This document shows, one piece after another, positions 51,656-60,214 of a stretch of DNA of 64,000 nt (within the stretch, counting starts at the first letter, position 1; the number at the start of each line of letters is the position of its first letter). The DNA lies in contig NZ_CP137003.1 in assembly GCF_033110965.1 (NCBI RefSeq), positions 186,001-250,000 on the forward strand, read 5' to 3'. The translations under genes were made by a program, and so were the position numbers. The notes below the pieces were generated by a model that was not told the DNA's origin, made no database searches, and was given only the letters and a program-made list of their open reading frames with translations. Origin of the DNA: Raineyella sp. LH-20. GTDB taxonomy: Bacteria; Actinomycetota; Actinomycetes; Propionibacteriales; Propionibacteriaceae.

Positions 51656-54349
51656 ATGACCGACTACGTGGTGGGGTTCGAACAGATCGACGCGACCATG
51701 CTCGCGACGGTCGGCGGCAAGGGCGCCAACCTGGGGGAACTGTCCCGGCTCGGCGGGGTCCGGGTGCCCGACGGGTTCTGCGTGACCACCGACGCGTACG
51801 CCGAGGCCACGGCCGGCGACCCCACGCTGGCCGACCTGGTGGAGGGTCTGTCCCGGCTCGGCGTGGAGGACGCCGCCGGCATCCGCGAGGCCGGCACCCG
51901 GATCCGGAAGGTCATCGAAGCGGTCACCATCCCGACCGTCATCGCCGACGCGATCAGAGCCCGGCTCGCCCCACCGGGTGGGACGGACAGCGGGAAGAGT
52001 GGCGCGACGGGTGGCGGGAACGGCGGCGAGCCAGCCGATGCGACGGACGCGTACGCCGTACGGTCCAGCGCGACCGCCGAGGACCTGCCGACGGCGTCGT
52101 TCGCCGGCCAGCAGGACACCTACCTGAACGTGTCGGGAGCCGACGCGGTGCTGCGGGACATCCGCCGGTGCTGGGCGTCGCTCTTCACCGACCGGGCGAT
52201 CAGCTACCGGCTGCGGCACGGCATCGACCACCGCACCGTACGACTCGCCGTGGTCGTCCAACGGATGTTCCTCCCGGAGGTGGCCGGCATCATGTTCACC
52301 GCCGATCCGCTCAGCTCCGACCGCCGGACGGTGTCGATCGATGCGGGCTTCGGCCTGGGCGAGGCGCTGGTCTCGGGGCTGACGAACGCGGACAACTACA
52401 CCGTGCGCGAGGGACGGATCACCGGCCGACGGATCGCCGACCAGGCACTCGCCGTCAGCGCCGCCCCCGACGGCGGCACCGTCCGGGAGACGGTCGACCC
52501 CGCGCGGCGGGACGTCCAGAAGCTGGCCGATGCCGACATCCTGCGCCTGGCCGGCCTCGGCCGGACCATCGAGGCGCATTTCGGGAGCCCGCAGGACATC
52601 GAATGGGCGTACGCCGGAGGCACCTTCTTCGTCGTCCAGAGCCGCCCGATCACCACGCTCTTTCCCATCCCCGGCCCGGGCGACAACACGAACCACCTCT
52701 ACATGTCCTTCGGGCACCAGCAGATGATGACCGACGCGATGACCCCGCTCGGACTGTCGTTCTTCCAACTGCAGATGGGGAACACTCCGCTGGTCGAGGC
52801 AGGCGGACGGTTCTTCATCGACATGGCGCCCGACCTGGCCTCCCCGGTCGGCCGGCGCATCCTGAAGGCGTCCCTGCACGCCATCGACCCGCTCATCGAC
52901 AGCGCCGTACGAGGTCTCCTCCGGCGCCCCGGGTACGTGACGAAGCTGGCCCGCGGCGGGCCCCGGTTCTTCAGCCTCACCAACAATGCCGGCTACTTCA
53001 CCTGGCGGCTGCCGGTCGAGGCGATCCGGCTCTACCGCCGCAACGATCCGGGCACGATCCCCCGGCTCACCGCCGGACACGAGGTGACGCTCGACGACCT
53101 GCAGCGACGACTCGCCGACCTGTCGGGCGACGCGGTGTTCGACGCCGTGCAGACCGACGTCCAGCGACTGGGCAAGGAGGTGACCGACGCCCACAGCATG
53201 GCCGTGGTGTACGTCGGCATGTACGCGCTGAGCTGGGTCAACCGGCGGATGAAGCGCTGGCTCGGCGTCGAGGCTGCCGGGGACGCGCTCTCGCAATCGG
53301 TCGGCAACGACGTCACCTCGACGATGGGGCTGGCGCTCCTCGACGTCGCCGACGCCGTCCGCAGCCGTCCCGCCGTGCTGGCCGCCCTGCCGCAGCTGAC
53401 CGACGCCACCTTCTTCGAGGACCTGGCGGCACTGGACGGTGGGGAGGAGGTCGGCCGGGTGATCCGGGACTTCCTCACGACGTACGGCATGCGGTGCTCC
53501 GGCGAGATCGACATCACCCGGCCGCGGTGGAGCGAGGCACCGTCCATCCTGGTCCCGGTGATCCTCAGTGCGATCCGGAATCTGGAGCCGGACGCCCGTA
53601 CGATCCGGGTCGAACGGAGCCGGCGGGAGGCCGAGGAACTGGAGCAGAGCCTGCTCGACCGGCTCCGCACCCTGCGGGGCGGTCGGCGCAAGGCGGCGCG
53701 GACAGCGACGATGATCAGCCGGCTGCGGAACTTCGCCGGTTATCGCGAATACCCGAAGTACCTGATGATGCGCCACTATTGGGTGCTCAAGCACGCCCTG
53801 ACGGGTGAGGCGGCCGGTCTGGTCGCCGACGCCGTCGTGGAGCGGCCCGACGACGTGTATTTCCTGACCGTCGAAGAATTCCGGGAGGCGGTCCGGACCC
53901 GCCGGGTGGACAGCGGCCTGATCGCGCGACGTCGGGCCGAGCACCAGGCCTGGGCACGGCTGACCCCGCCGCGGGTGATCACCTCGGACGGCGAGGTCCC
54001 ACCCGGCTCGTACGACCACTCCGCCGTCCCGGCCGGTGCCCTGGTCGGGATCGCGGCCTCGGCCGGGACGGTCGAGGGCCGGGCGCGGATCATCCGCGAC
54101 CTACCGGAGGCCCACCTGGAGGAGGGCGACATCCTGGTCACCACGTTCACCGATCCGAGCTGGACCCCGGTCTTCCTCTCCGTGAAGGGTGTGGTGACCG
54201 AGGTCGGCGGCGCGGGCACCCATGGTGCGGTCGTCGCACGTGAGTACGGCCTGCCGGCGGTGGTCGGGGTCGAGGGCGCCACCCGGCTGATCAGCGACGG
54301 CCGACGGATCCGGGTGAACGGCACCGACGGGTACGTGGAGTTGCTCTGA
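51656..54349 (+). CDS. rph: Rifamycin-inactivating phosphotransferase
   Basis: 897 residues from ATG 51656, with GGGAG six bases upstream. Collinear with known Rph proteins: TVGGKGANLGELSRLGGVRV, AVRSSATAEDLPTASFAGQQ, GIMFTADPLSSDRRTVSIDA, SFGHQQMMTDAMTPLGLSFF and YGMRCSGEIDITRPRW. The C-terminal His domain is VGGAGTHGAVVAREYGLPAV, with H856 the phospho-carrier. Phosphorylates rifamycins using ATP (giving AMP and Pi), conferring resistance. A Gly/Ser-rich insert (~110-128) lengthens the ATP-grasp domain. No rifamycin-associated-element-like palindrome is seen upstream. Distinct from the PEP-synthase-like paralogue at 23 kb. Confidence 0.93.
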   Translation: MTDYVVGFEQIDATMLATVGGKGANLGELSRLGGVRVPDGFCVTTDAYAEATAGDPTLADLVEGLSRLGVEDAAGIREAGTRIRKVIEAVTIPTVIADAIRARLAPPGGTDSGKSGATGGGNGGEPADATDAYAVRSSATAEDLPTASFAGQQDTYLNVSGADAVLRDIRRCWASLFTDRAISYRLRHGIDHRTVRLAVVVQRMFLPEVAGIMFTADPLSSDRRTVSIDAGFGLGEALVSGLTNADNYTVREGRITGRRIADQALAVSAAPDGGTVRETVDPARRDVQKLADADILRLAGLGRTIEAHFGSPQDIEWAYAGGTFFVVQSRPITTLFPIPGPGDNTNHLYMSFGHQQMMTDAMTPLGLSFFQLQMGNTPLVEAGGRFFIDMAPDLASPVGRRILKASLHAIDPLIDSAVRGLLRRPGYVTKLARGGPRFFSLTNNAGYFTWRLPVEAIRLYRRNDPGTIPRLTAGHEVTLDDLQRRLADLSGDAVFDAVQTDVQRLGKEVTDAHSMAVVYVGMYALSWVNRRMKRWLGVEAAGDALSQSVGNDVTSTMGLALLDVADAVRSRPAVLAALPQLTDATFFEDLAALDGGEEVGRVIRDFLTTYGMRCSGEIDITRPRWSEAPSILVPVILSAIRNLEPDARTIRVERSRREAEELEQSLLDRLRTLRGGRRKAARTATMISRLRNFAGYREYPKYLMMRHYWVLKHALTGEAAGLVADAVVERPDDVYFLTVEEFREAVRTRRVDSGLIARRRAEHQAWARLTPPRVITSDGEVPPGSYDHSAVPAGALVGIAASAGTVEGRARIIRDLPEAHLEEGDILVTTFTDPSWTPVFLSVKGVVTEVGGAGTHGAVVAREYGLPAVVGVEGATRLISDGRRIRVNGTDGYVELL

Positions 54350-54412
54350 TATGGAGATCGTCCGCAGCCGCACCCATGCCGTGCAGCCGCACTGACCGTT
54401 CCGGCCCGCGGG

Positions 54413-54835
54413 TCAGTCGCGCTCCAGCCGCTCCTTCAGCGTCACCAGGTCGGCCGCCACCGCCAGGACGTCGGAGGCGTACGACTCGTCGGTCATCCCC
54501 GGGCGGCGACGGACGGTGAAGACCACCTCGCAGATGTCGGGCTGCGCCGCCTCACCGGGCACCACCCGCATCGGGTTGTAGAAGCTCTCCCCCGACGGCA
54601 CGGTCACCACGTGGTCGAGCACCCCGAGGTCGTTGCGGCGAACGTACGCGATCCGGACCCGCCCCATCGGCGAGTCGGTGGCCCAGGCGTCGCCGTCGGG
54701 CTCGATCGTGGCGCCCGCCAGCCCGGCGGCCCAGGCGGGCAGATGCCGCGGGTCGGCGGCGTACGCGTAGACCACGTCGGCCGGCCGGTGGATCCAGACG
54801 CTGACGTGACGGGACGGGAGCAGCGGATCGGTCAT
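54413..54835 (-). CDS. SRPBCC family protein
   Basis: 140 residues: RHVSVWIHRPADVVYAYAAD, RHLPAWAAGLAGATIEPDGD and a C-terminal helix DVLAVAADLVTLKERLE give a START-like fold with a short cavity. GGAG lies before ATG 54835. Only 14 bases separate its start from the IS110 transposase stop, so its native promoter may have been displaced by the insertion. Confidence 0.83.
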   Translation of the reverse strand: MTDPLLPSRHVSVWIHRPADVVYAYAADPRHLPAWAAGLAGATIEPDGDAWATDSPMGRVRIAYVRRNDLGVLDHVVTVPSGESFYNPMRVVPGEAAQPDICEVVFTVRRRPGMTDESYASDVLAVAADLVTLKERLERD

Positions 54836-54842
54836 GTGTTTC

Positions 54843-55993
54843 TCCTATGTCAAGCGGCTGCCGGAAGGCAAGCCCCCGGGACCGATTGCTGGGCGTTCTT
54901 GAGGGTGGTGAAGACCAGGCGGACGAGTTGGCGTTTGAGGCAGCGCAGGGCCTCACGGTTGGACATGCCTTCAGACTTCTTCTTCTCGTAGTAGGCCCTC
55001 CCCAGACTGTCCTTGAGACGGGTCTGGGTGAGGGCGATCCGGTGGATGGCGCAGTTGATCTGGCGGTTGCCCGAGCGTGTCATCCTCACCCTGCCCGCGG
55101 TCCGGCCCGACCAGACCGGGATCGGAGCGATCCCGGCATGACGGGCCAGTTGGGCCTCATGAGCGAACCGGTCGACCCCGCCAATCTCCCCAACCAGCTT
55201 CGCCGCGGTCAGGGCCCCGCAACCGGGCAGGGCGACCAGTTCGGGAGCCCGCTGCCCGACCAGGGTGCTGATCCGTTTCTCCATCGCATTGATCCGCCCG
55301 GTCAAGGCGATCACGTCGTCCAGTTCCTCGCCAGCCAGCTCGGCCACGATGCCGCTCTTTCCGGCCAGCCAGACCGCCAATGCCTGCTGGTGCCTGGCCC
55401 GGTCCAGCCCGGCAGGCTTCAGCGGATACTCGGGGTCGAGCTCATGAACCCGCCAACGCAGGCTGTTGATCGTGGCGGTGCGCTGCTTGACCAGCGTGTC
55501 ACGCCGGTCGACCAGCAGCTTCAGCTCCCGTGCCGCCTCGTCATGACAGGCCCGGGGCAGGCCCGGCTCGGCCAGCGCGGCCCGCGCCACGGCCAGCGCG
55601 TCGATCGGGTCGGACTTGCCGCGAGTGCGAGCGATCGCGCGAGCCTGGCCCATCATCTTCGGCGGAACCCGCACCACCGCCTGACCGGCGCCCAACAGGT
55701 CCCGCTCCAGACGCGACGACAGGTGACGGCAGTCCTCGATGGCCCACTCCAGCTCGTCACCGAACTCCCGGCGGGCCCAGCCCAGCGCCTTCAGATGCCC
55801 GTCCGTGGTGGCCTGGACGGTCACCTGGCCCAGCTTGCGGCCACCCTGATCGACCGCGACGAAGGTATGGGTCTGCTTGTGAACATCGGCTCCGACGACA
55901 ACCATGGTGGTTGCCTCCTTTCACCCTGATCAGTGAGGGACGGTCGGGCCGGTCGGCGGACACATCTCAGTGGGGGCGGTGCCACGCTCCTAT
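54843..55993 (-). mobile_element. IS110-family insertion sequence (ends tentative)
   Basis: CTCCTAT occurs at 54843-54849 next to the transposase stop and again near 55987-55993 upstream of its start, each followed by a TCAAG-containing sequence. These may mark the element ends or the duplicated core. That gives about 1.15 kb, short for the family. The upstream end could extend further (to ~56.15 kb) if the bridge RNA needs more sequence. IS110 elements lack long terminal inverted repeats, so boundaries are uncertain. Confidence 0.45.
54850..55905 (-). CDS. IS110-family transposase
   Basis: 351 residues from ATG 55905 with GGAGG eight bases upstream. The N-terminal RuvC-like DEDD domain begins MVVVGADVHKQTHTFVAVDQ and has WAIEDCRHLSSRLERDLL and RGKSDPIDALAVARAAL (catalytic Asp). 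The C-terminal Transposase_20 domain has LVALPGCGALTAAKLVGEIG and FAHEAQLARHAGIAPIPVWS, whose Ser is the likely nucleophile. Full length and intact. IS110 recombinases work with an element-encoded bridge RNA. Confidence 0.95.
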   Translation of the reverse strand: MVVVGADVHKQTHTFVAVDQGGRKLGQVTVQATTDGHLKALGWARREFGDELEWAIEDCRHLSSRLERDLLGAGQAVVRVPPKMMGQARAIARTRGKSDPIDALAVARAALAEPGLPRACHDEAARELKLLVDRRDTLVKQRTATINSLRWRVHELDPEYPLKPAGLDRARHQQALAVWLAGKSGIVAELAGEELDDVIALTGRINAMEKRISTLVGQRAPELVALPGCGALTAAKLVGEIGGVDRFAHEAQLARHAGIAPIPVWSGRTAGRVRMTRSGNRQINCAIHRIALTQTRLKDSLGRAYYEKKKSEGMSNREALRCLKRQLVRLVFTTLKNAQQSVPGACLPAAA

Positions 55994-56325
55994 CAAGTCA
56001 CGCCGGCCGGTCCTTCACAACGGCCGACGACAAAACGCATGCACGCCACGAAGACACCCACGCTACGAGTCAGCCGACCAGTGATCCGGATCCAACCACC
56101 GCAACAACAGCGGCACCACCCACACTGACACTGACCCCACGCTAGGGTCGGCCACGCCCCCGGCGGAAGGTCCGGTCGGACCGACCGTCGGGAGGGCCCC
56201 GAACGAGGCCCCGCGGAAATGGATCGGACGGAAGGGGCGGCGGGCAGCCCGGCGTGACGCAGGTCTCGCAAAACGGGTGCGCTCCCACCTGCCGTCGTGT
56301 CCCCCACGGGTGCCAGGCTTGGCCC
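55906..56325 (-). ncRNA. Non-coding flank of IS110, candidate bridge RNA region
   Basis: 420 bases without a convincing gene. In IS110-type elements the bridge RNA is encoded in the non-coding end next to the transposase start, which is this side. GC-rich dyads are present, e.g. CGGTCGG-A-CCGACCG at 56173-56187, but I could not fold a full RNA or fix its ends. The part near 56325 also holds the flavodoxin promoter. Confidence 0.3.
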
Positions 56326-56847
56326 ATGAGCGTTCTCGTGGTCTACGAGTCCATGTTCGGCAACACGAAGGCGGTCGCGGAGGCGGTCGCCGACGGCCTG
56401 CGCGATGCCCTGGCGCAGCGTGGCGACGGCATCGAGCTGACCCTCCAGGAGGTCACCGACGCCCCGGAGAGCGTGCCCGACGACGTCACCCTGGTCGTGC
56501 TGGGCGCTCCCACCCACGCCTTCTCGATGAGCCGCGCGTCGACTCGGGAGGATGCCCTGAAGAAGGCGCAGACCACCGATGCCGCGCGCCGGACGACCGG
56601 CGTACGCGAGTGGATCGCGGCGGCGTTGCTGCCCCCGCGGACCACCGTGGTGACCTTCGACACCAAGATCATGAAGCCGCTCACCGGCTCGGCGGCCAAG
56701 AGCGCCACCAAGGCCCTGCACGGCCGCGGCTTCCTCGACGTCGAACGGGGCGAGAGCTTCGGCGTGGCCGACACCCCCGGCCCACTGCTCGACGGCGAGC
56801 TGGAGCGGGCCCGCGCCTGGGGCGCCGCGTTGGTCGCCCGGGTCTGA
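56326..56847 (+). CDS. Flavodoxin-like protein
   Basis: 173 residues from ATG 56326. The N-terminal FMN phosphate loop is VVYESMFGNTKAVAEAVADG (~5-24), followed by TLVVLGAPTHAF and TVVTFDTKI, the flavodoxin fold. Slightly longer than short-chain flavodoxins. Likely a cytoplasmic electron carrier or WrbA-like protein. No partner reductase adjoins. Confidence 0.88.
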   Translation: MSVLVVYESMFGNTKAVAEAVADGLRDALAQRGDGIELTLQEVTDAPESVPDDVTLVVLGAPTHAFSMSRASTREDALKKAQTTDAARRTTGVREWIAAALLPPRTTVVTFDTKIMKPLTGSAAKSATKALHGRGFLDVERGESFGVADTPGPLLDGELERARAWGAALVARV

Positions 56848-56857
56848 GCCCGTACGG

Positions 56858-57718
56858 CTACTCCGGGAGCGCCCGCTCTCCCGGGTCCACCGCCCGCTGG
56901 TCCGGCCTGCTGAGTGACATCAACAGCCGGACCAGCAGTGTTGTCACCACGACGGTGAGCACACCGAGGATCCCGGCGACGCTCCACGCCGGAGGCAGGC
57001 CGACGGCGCGTTGCACCAGCGGCGTGAGCAGGATCGGCACCCCGGTGAGGATCAGGAACACCAGCGGCACCGGGGACACCACCACGGCGTACGGTCGGCG
57101 TCGCAGCACCCCCACACCGACCCCGATCACCGCGGGCAGGAAGAGCGCCAGGTCGAGGACGTGCACCGGATTGGTCGGCACCGCCAGGTCGACCGCGCTC
57201 TGCGGCGCGGTGCCGGACAGCAGCGCGGGCACGTCCTCCCGCAGCCACAGCAGCGCGAACAGCACGCCCAGAACGATCAGCGCCCACCCGATCACGGTGA
57301 GCATACGACGGCCGGTGAACCGTCGGGCGACCGTACGATCCAGCGTCGTCAACCCGCCGATCAGGGCGTACGTGGCCAACCCGAGCACCGCCACCCAGAG
57401 CAGGAACAGCGGACCGAACGGCACCGCGACCGTGTAGATCACGTAGTTGTAGACGGTGAAGGCGAGGGTGCCGAGCCACAGCAGGAAGGCGCGGTCCGAT
57501 CCGCGCAGCGCCAGGCCGGCACAGACCAGCATCAGCGGTGACACGAGCGCCAGGTTGGCGATGTCCTGGGCGTACGCCTGGGGCAGGAACGCGGCGGTGA
57601 GGTCGGCGTAGAAGCCGGGCACGGCCAGCGCGATGACATTGCCGACCATCGCCAGCACCGCGGCAGCGACGGACAGCCACAGCCAGACCACCGCGCCCGG
57701 GGCACGCGAGCCGCTCAC
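56858..57718 (-). CDS. Membrane protein with about eight helices
   Basis: 286 residues from GTG 57718 with GGGAG upstream. Hydrophobic segments include VVWLWLSVAAAVLAMVGNVI, LVSPLMLVCAGLAL, PLFLLWVAVLGLATYALIGG, MLTVIGWALIVLGVLFAL, LALFLPAVIGVGVGVL, VSPVPLVFLILTGVPILL and AGILGVLTVVVTTLLVRLL. No family motif recognised. It converges on the flavodoxin gene with a 10-base gap. Confidence 0.8.
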   Translation of the reverse strand: MSGSRAPGAVVWLWLSVAAAVLAMVGNVIALAVPGFYADLTAAFLPQAYAQDIANLALVSPLMLVCAGLALRGSDRAFLLWLGTLAFTVYNYVIYTVAVPFGPLFLLWVAVLGLATYALIGGLTTLDRTVARRFTGRRMLTVIGWALIVLGVLFALLWLREDVPALLSGTAPQSAVDLAVPTNPVHVLDLALFLPAVIGVGVGVLRRRPYAVVVSPVPLVFLILTGVPILLTPLVQRAVGLPPAWSVAGILGVLTVVVTTLLVRLLMSLSRPDQRAVDPGERALPE

Positions 57719-57948
57719 CGGTGTGCTCCCGGGCCGTTGGACGAGCAGCCGCCGGACGAGCAGCCGGCCCTCGCACCGTCGCCGCCGAGGCCGATCACGG
57801 CGACGTCGGCCATGGATCCGCGGTCAGACACGCCCTCATTGTCCCCCCCGGCCGGCCCCGACGGCGGCGGGGTCGGCTCCGCGGCGAGCTGTCGGGCGAG
57901 CGACCCGCGCCCTGCGGTCGCGGCGCGCGACGCAGCACGACCTCGGCG

Positions 57949-58761
57949 TCAGGAGAGGTGGCTCGGGTGGAGGTCCGTCCCGATGTCCGCCGCGGTGTGC
58001 AGCATGGCGGGGACCACCTCGTCCAGCACCGTCGCGCCGCCGTGCACGCCGGACTCGGTCAACACGTTGATGGCGGCGACCACCCTCCCGGACCGGTCGC
58101 GGATCGGCGCGGCGACCGCCGTGACGCCGGCCGCGATCTCCTCGGCCACCTCACACCAGCCCCTTTCCCGGATGTCCGCCAGCGTCTCGCGGAGCGCCGC
58201 CGCAGTGGGAAACATCCTCGTCGGCCGGGTGCGAAAGGTCTCCGAGGCGAGGAAGGCCTCGAGCTCCGCCTCGGGCAACCAGGCCAGTTGCACCCGCCCG
58301 ATCGCCGGATGATGCGCCGGCAGTCGGCTGCCGACCCCGATCGCGACGTCCACCAGCCGCGGCCGGCCGACCCGGACGAGGTAGACCACGTCGGATCCGG
58401 TCAGCCGGGCCAACGACACCGTCCGCTCCAGGTCGCGGGACAGCGCGGCACAGTGCGGTTCGGCGACCTGGGTGAGGGTCAACCGGGACTGCTGCGCATA
58501 CCCGAGATCGAGCAGTCCGGCGGTCAGTCGGTAGTGGTGGCCGTCGAAGGTGGTCAGGCCGGCCGCCATCAACGTACGCAACAGGCGTCGTACGGCCGAT
58601 CGGCTGATGCCCACCCGCTCGGCGGCCTGGTCGAGGGTGAGCGCGGGATGGGCGGCGTCGAACGCTCGGACGACAGTGACGCCACGCACCAACGACTGCA
58701 CGACATCGCGATCGACCGGGCCGGGGGCCGAGTCGACACGCGTCACCGCCTGTTCCGACAT
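57949..58761 (-). CDS. IclR-family regulator, PcaR/PcaU-like
   Basis: 270 residues from ATG 58761. Winged helix: ALTLDQAAERVGISRSAVRR and LLRTLMAAGLTTFDG. The effector domain has LTQVAEPHCAALSRDLERTV, ARLTGSDVVYLVRV, IGRVQLAWL and INVLTESGVHGG. The subgroup controls aromatic acid catabolism (PcaR, PcaU, PobR). Divergent from the MFS, Rieske oxygenase and ABC importer genes, so it probably regulates them with an aromatic acid effector. A GTGAC-N4-GTCAC dyad lies between. Confidence 0.9.
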   Translation of the reverse strand: MSEQAVTRVDSAPGPVDRDVVQSLVRGVTVVRAFDAAHPALTLDQAAERVGISRSAVRRLLRTLMAAGLTTFDGHHYRLTAGLLDLGYAQQSRLTLTQVAEPHCAALSRDLERTVSLARLTGSDVVYLVRVGRPRLVDVAIGVGSRLPAHHPAIGRVQLAWLPEAELEAFLASETFRTRPTRMFPTAAALRETLADIRERGWCEVAEEIAAGVTAVAAPIRDRSGRVVAAINVLTESGVHGGATVLDEVVPAMLHTAADIGTDLHPSHLS

Positions 58762-58827
58762 GCGTACACGATACGCGGACCAGCTCCGGAACCTCACGTC
58801 GAGCACGTCGACACCACCCCCACAGAT

Positions 58828-58841
58828 GTGACGCGTGTCAC
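58828..58841. promoter_or_regulatory. Candidate IclR operator in divergent promoter
   Basis: GTGAC-GCGT-GTCAC lies 67-80 bases before the regulator start and about 103 bases before the MFS start. Nearby GTGACGTACACCACATGAC (58873-58891) adds more half-sites. Position fits a shared divergent promoter. Confidence 0.45.
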
Positions 58842-58943
58842 GTGATGGCACGACTCGGGCAACCCATTGACGTGACGTACACCACATGACAGCGTGTGAC
58901 TCAGGCAACAGCGCACACATGTACGCATGTCGGAACGGAGTCA

Positions 58944-60137
58944 ATGGTGACCAGCACGACGCTCACCCGCACCAGCGGTCCCAGCACCGCTGCCCTGTGG
59001 GCCGGACTCGCGCTGTGCATGGCCGCCGGACCACTGCTGCTCTACACCCTGACCGCGATCTCCCCACTGGTCATCGACGACCTCGGACTCAGCGAGGCGC
59101 AGTACGGCGCGATCGCCGCCGTCACCTTCGGAGCCGCCGCGGTCAGCGCGCTGGTGCTCGGCGGGCCGACCGGGCGGATCGGCGCCCGTACGGTGATGGT
59201 GGCGGTGTCCCTGGGCGGCGCGGTCGGTCTGGGCGTGCTGGCCCTGGCAGGCTCCTTCGCCTGGGTCGTGGTGGCCGCCGTCGTGTCCGGTGCCGCGCAG
59301 GCACTCTCCAACCCGGCCACCAACCGGGTGGTCGCCGCACTGCCCGCCCACCGCCGCGGCGCCCTGATCGGGTGGAAGCAGTCCGGTGTGCAGATGGCCC
59401 AGTTGCTCGCCGGCGTCCTCGCTCCCGCGATCGCCGTCCTGGCCGGCTGGCGGTGGGCGGCCGCGGTCGGCATGGTGATCGCACTGCTGGCCGCCGCCAC
59501 CTCGCTGGCCATCCGGCCGGAACGGGCGCCGCAGTCCGCGGCGGTCGCCGAGGGGGCTGGCACCTGGACCTCGGTGGCCACCCTCACCGCCTACACCTTC
59601 TGCATGGGCTTCGGGCTCCAGGCGACCAACGCCTACCTGCCACTCTTCGCCCACCGCCAGCTCGGCTTCTCCGTGCCGACCGCCGGGGCGACCGCCGCCG
59701 TGATCGGCGCCGTCGGGGTGGCCAGCCGGATCGTGTGGGCCCGCGCCGCCCATCGCGACGGGCTGCGCGCCCACACCCTGACCCTGCTCGCCCTGGGTGC
59801 CGCCCTCGGCGTCGGGCTCGGGCTGGCCGCCACCGTGGCCGGCGGCTGGCTGGTCTGGGTCGGTGCGGCCATCTTCGGCGCCGCAGCCCTCGCCTCCAAC
59901 GCGGTGACCATGGTCGCGCTGGTCCGCACCGTGCCGCCCGCCCTGCTGAGCGCGGCGACCGGGCTGCTCGTCACCGGCATGTACGTCGGCTTCGCCACCG
60001 GCCCGCTGACCTTCGGTCTCGCCCTCGAGAGCGGGGTGGCCTTCCCGGCCGCCTGGCTCGTCCCGCTGCTCGCCTTCGGGCTGGCCGCCGTGATCGGCCT
60101 GCCCACTCCCCTGACCCGTCCCCTCCGCGACTCCTGA
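58944..60137 (+). CDS. MFS transporter (CynX/NimT-like)
   Basis: 397 residues; ATG 58944 with GGAG close upstream, GTG 58947 alternative. About 12 helices. The N-terminal motif region GGPTGRIGARTVMVAVSLGG and SGAAQALSNPATNRVVAALP, with RRGALIGWKQSGVQMAQLLA, fits small organic-anion or cyanate/nitrate-type MFS carriers. First gene after the divergent IclR promoter, so uptake of the aromatic substrate or export of a product is inferred. Confidence 0.88.
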   Translation: MVTSTTLTRTSGPSTAALWAGLALCMAAGPLLLYTLTAISPLVIDDLGLSEAQYGAIAAVTFGAAAVSALVLGGPTGRIGARTVMVAVSLGGAVGLGVLALAGSFAWVVVAAVVSGAAQALSNPATNRVVAALPAHRRGALIGWKQSGVQMAQLLAGVLAPAIAVLAGWRWAAAVGMVIALLAAATSLAIRPERAPQSAAVAEGAGTWTSVATLTAYTFCMGFGLQATNAYLPLFAHRQLGFSVPTAGATAAVIGAVGVASRIVWARAAHRDGLRAHTLTLLALGAALGVGLGLAATVAGGWLVWVGAAIFGAAALASNAVTMVALVRTVPPALLSAATGLLVTGMYVGFATGPLTFGLALESGVAFPAAWLVPLLAFGLAAVIGLPTPLTRPLRDS

Positions 60138-60175
60138 CCCGAGTGCTCCTGACCCGAGCGCTCCCGACCCGTACG
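60131..60175. repeat. Three 15-bp tandem repeats at MFS 3' end
   Basis: CTCCTGACCCGAGTG, CTCCTGACCCGAGCG and CTCCCGACCCGTACG run in tandem across the MFS stop codon into the 77-base spacer before the oxygenase gene. Confidence 0.7.
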
Positions 60176-60214
60176 ACCCACACCTGCACCACCACTCCCA
60201 GAGAGGAAGCAACG

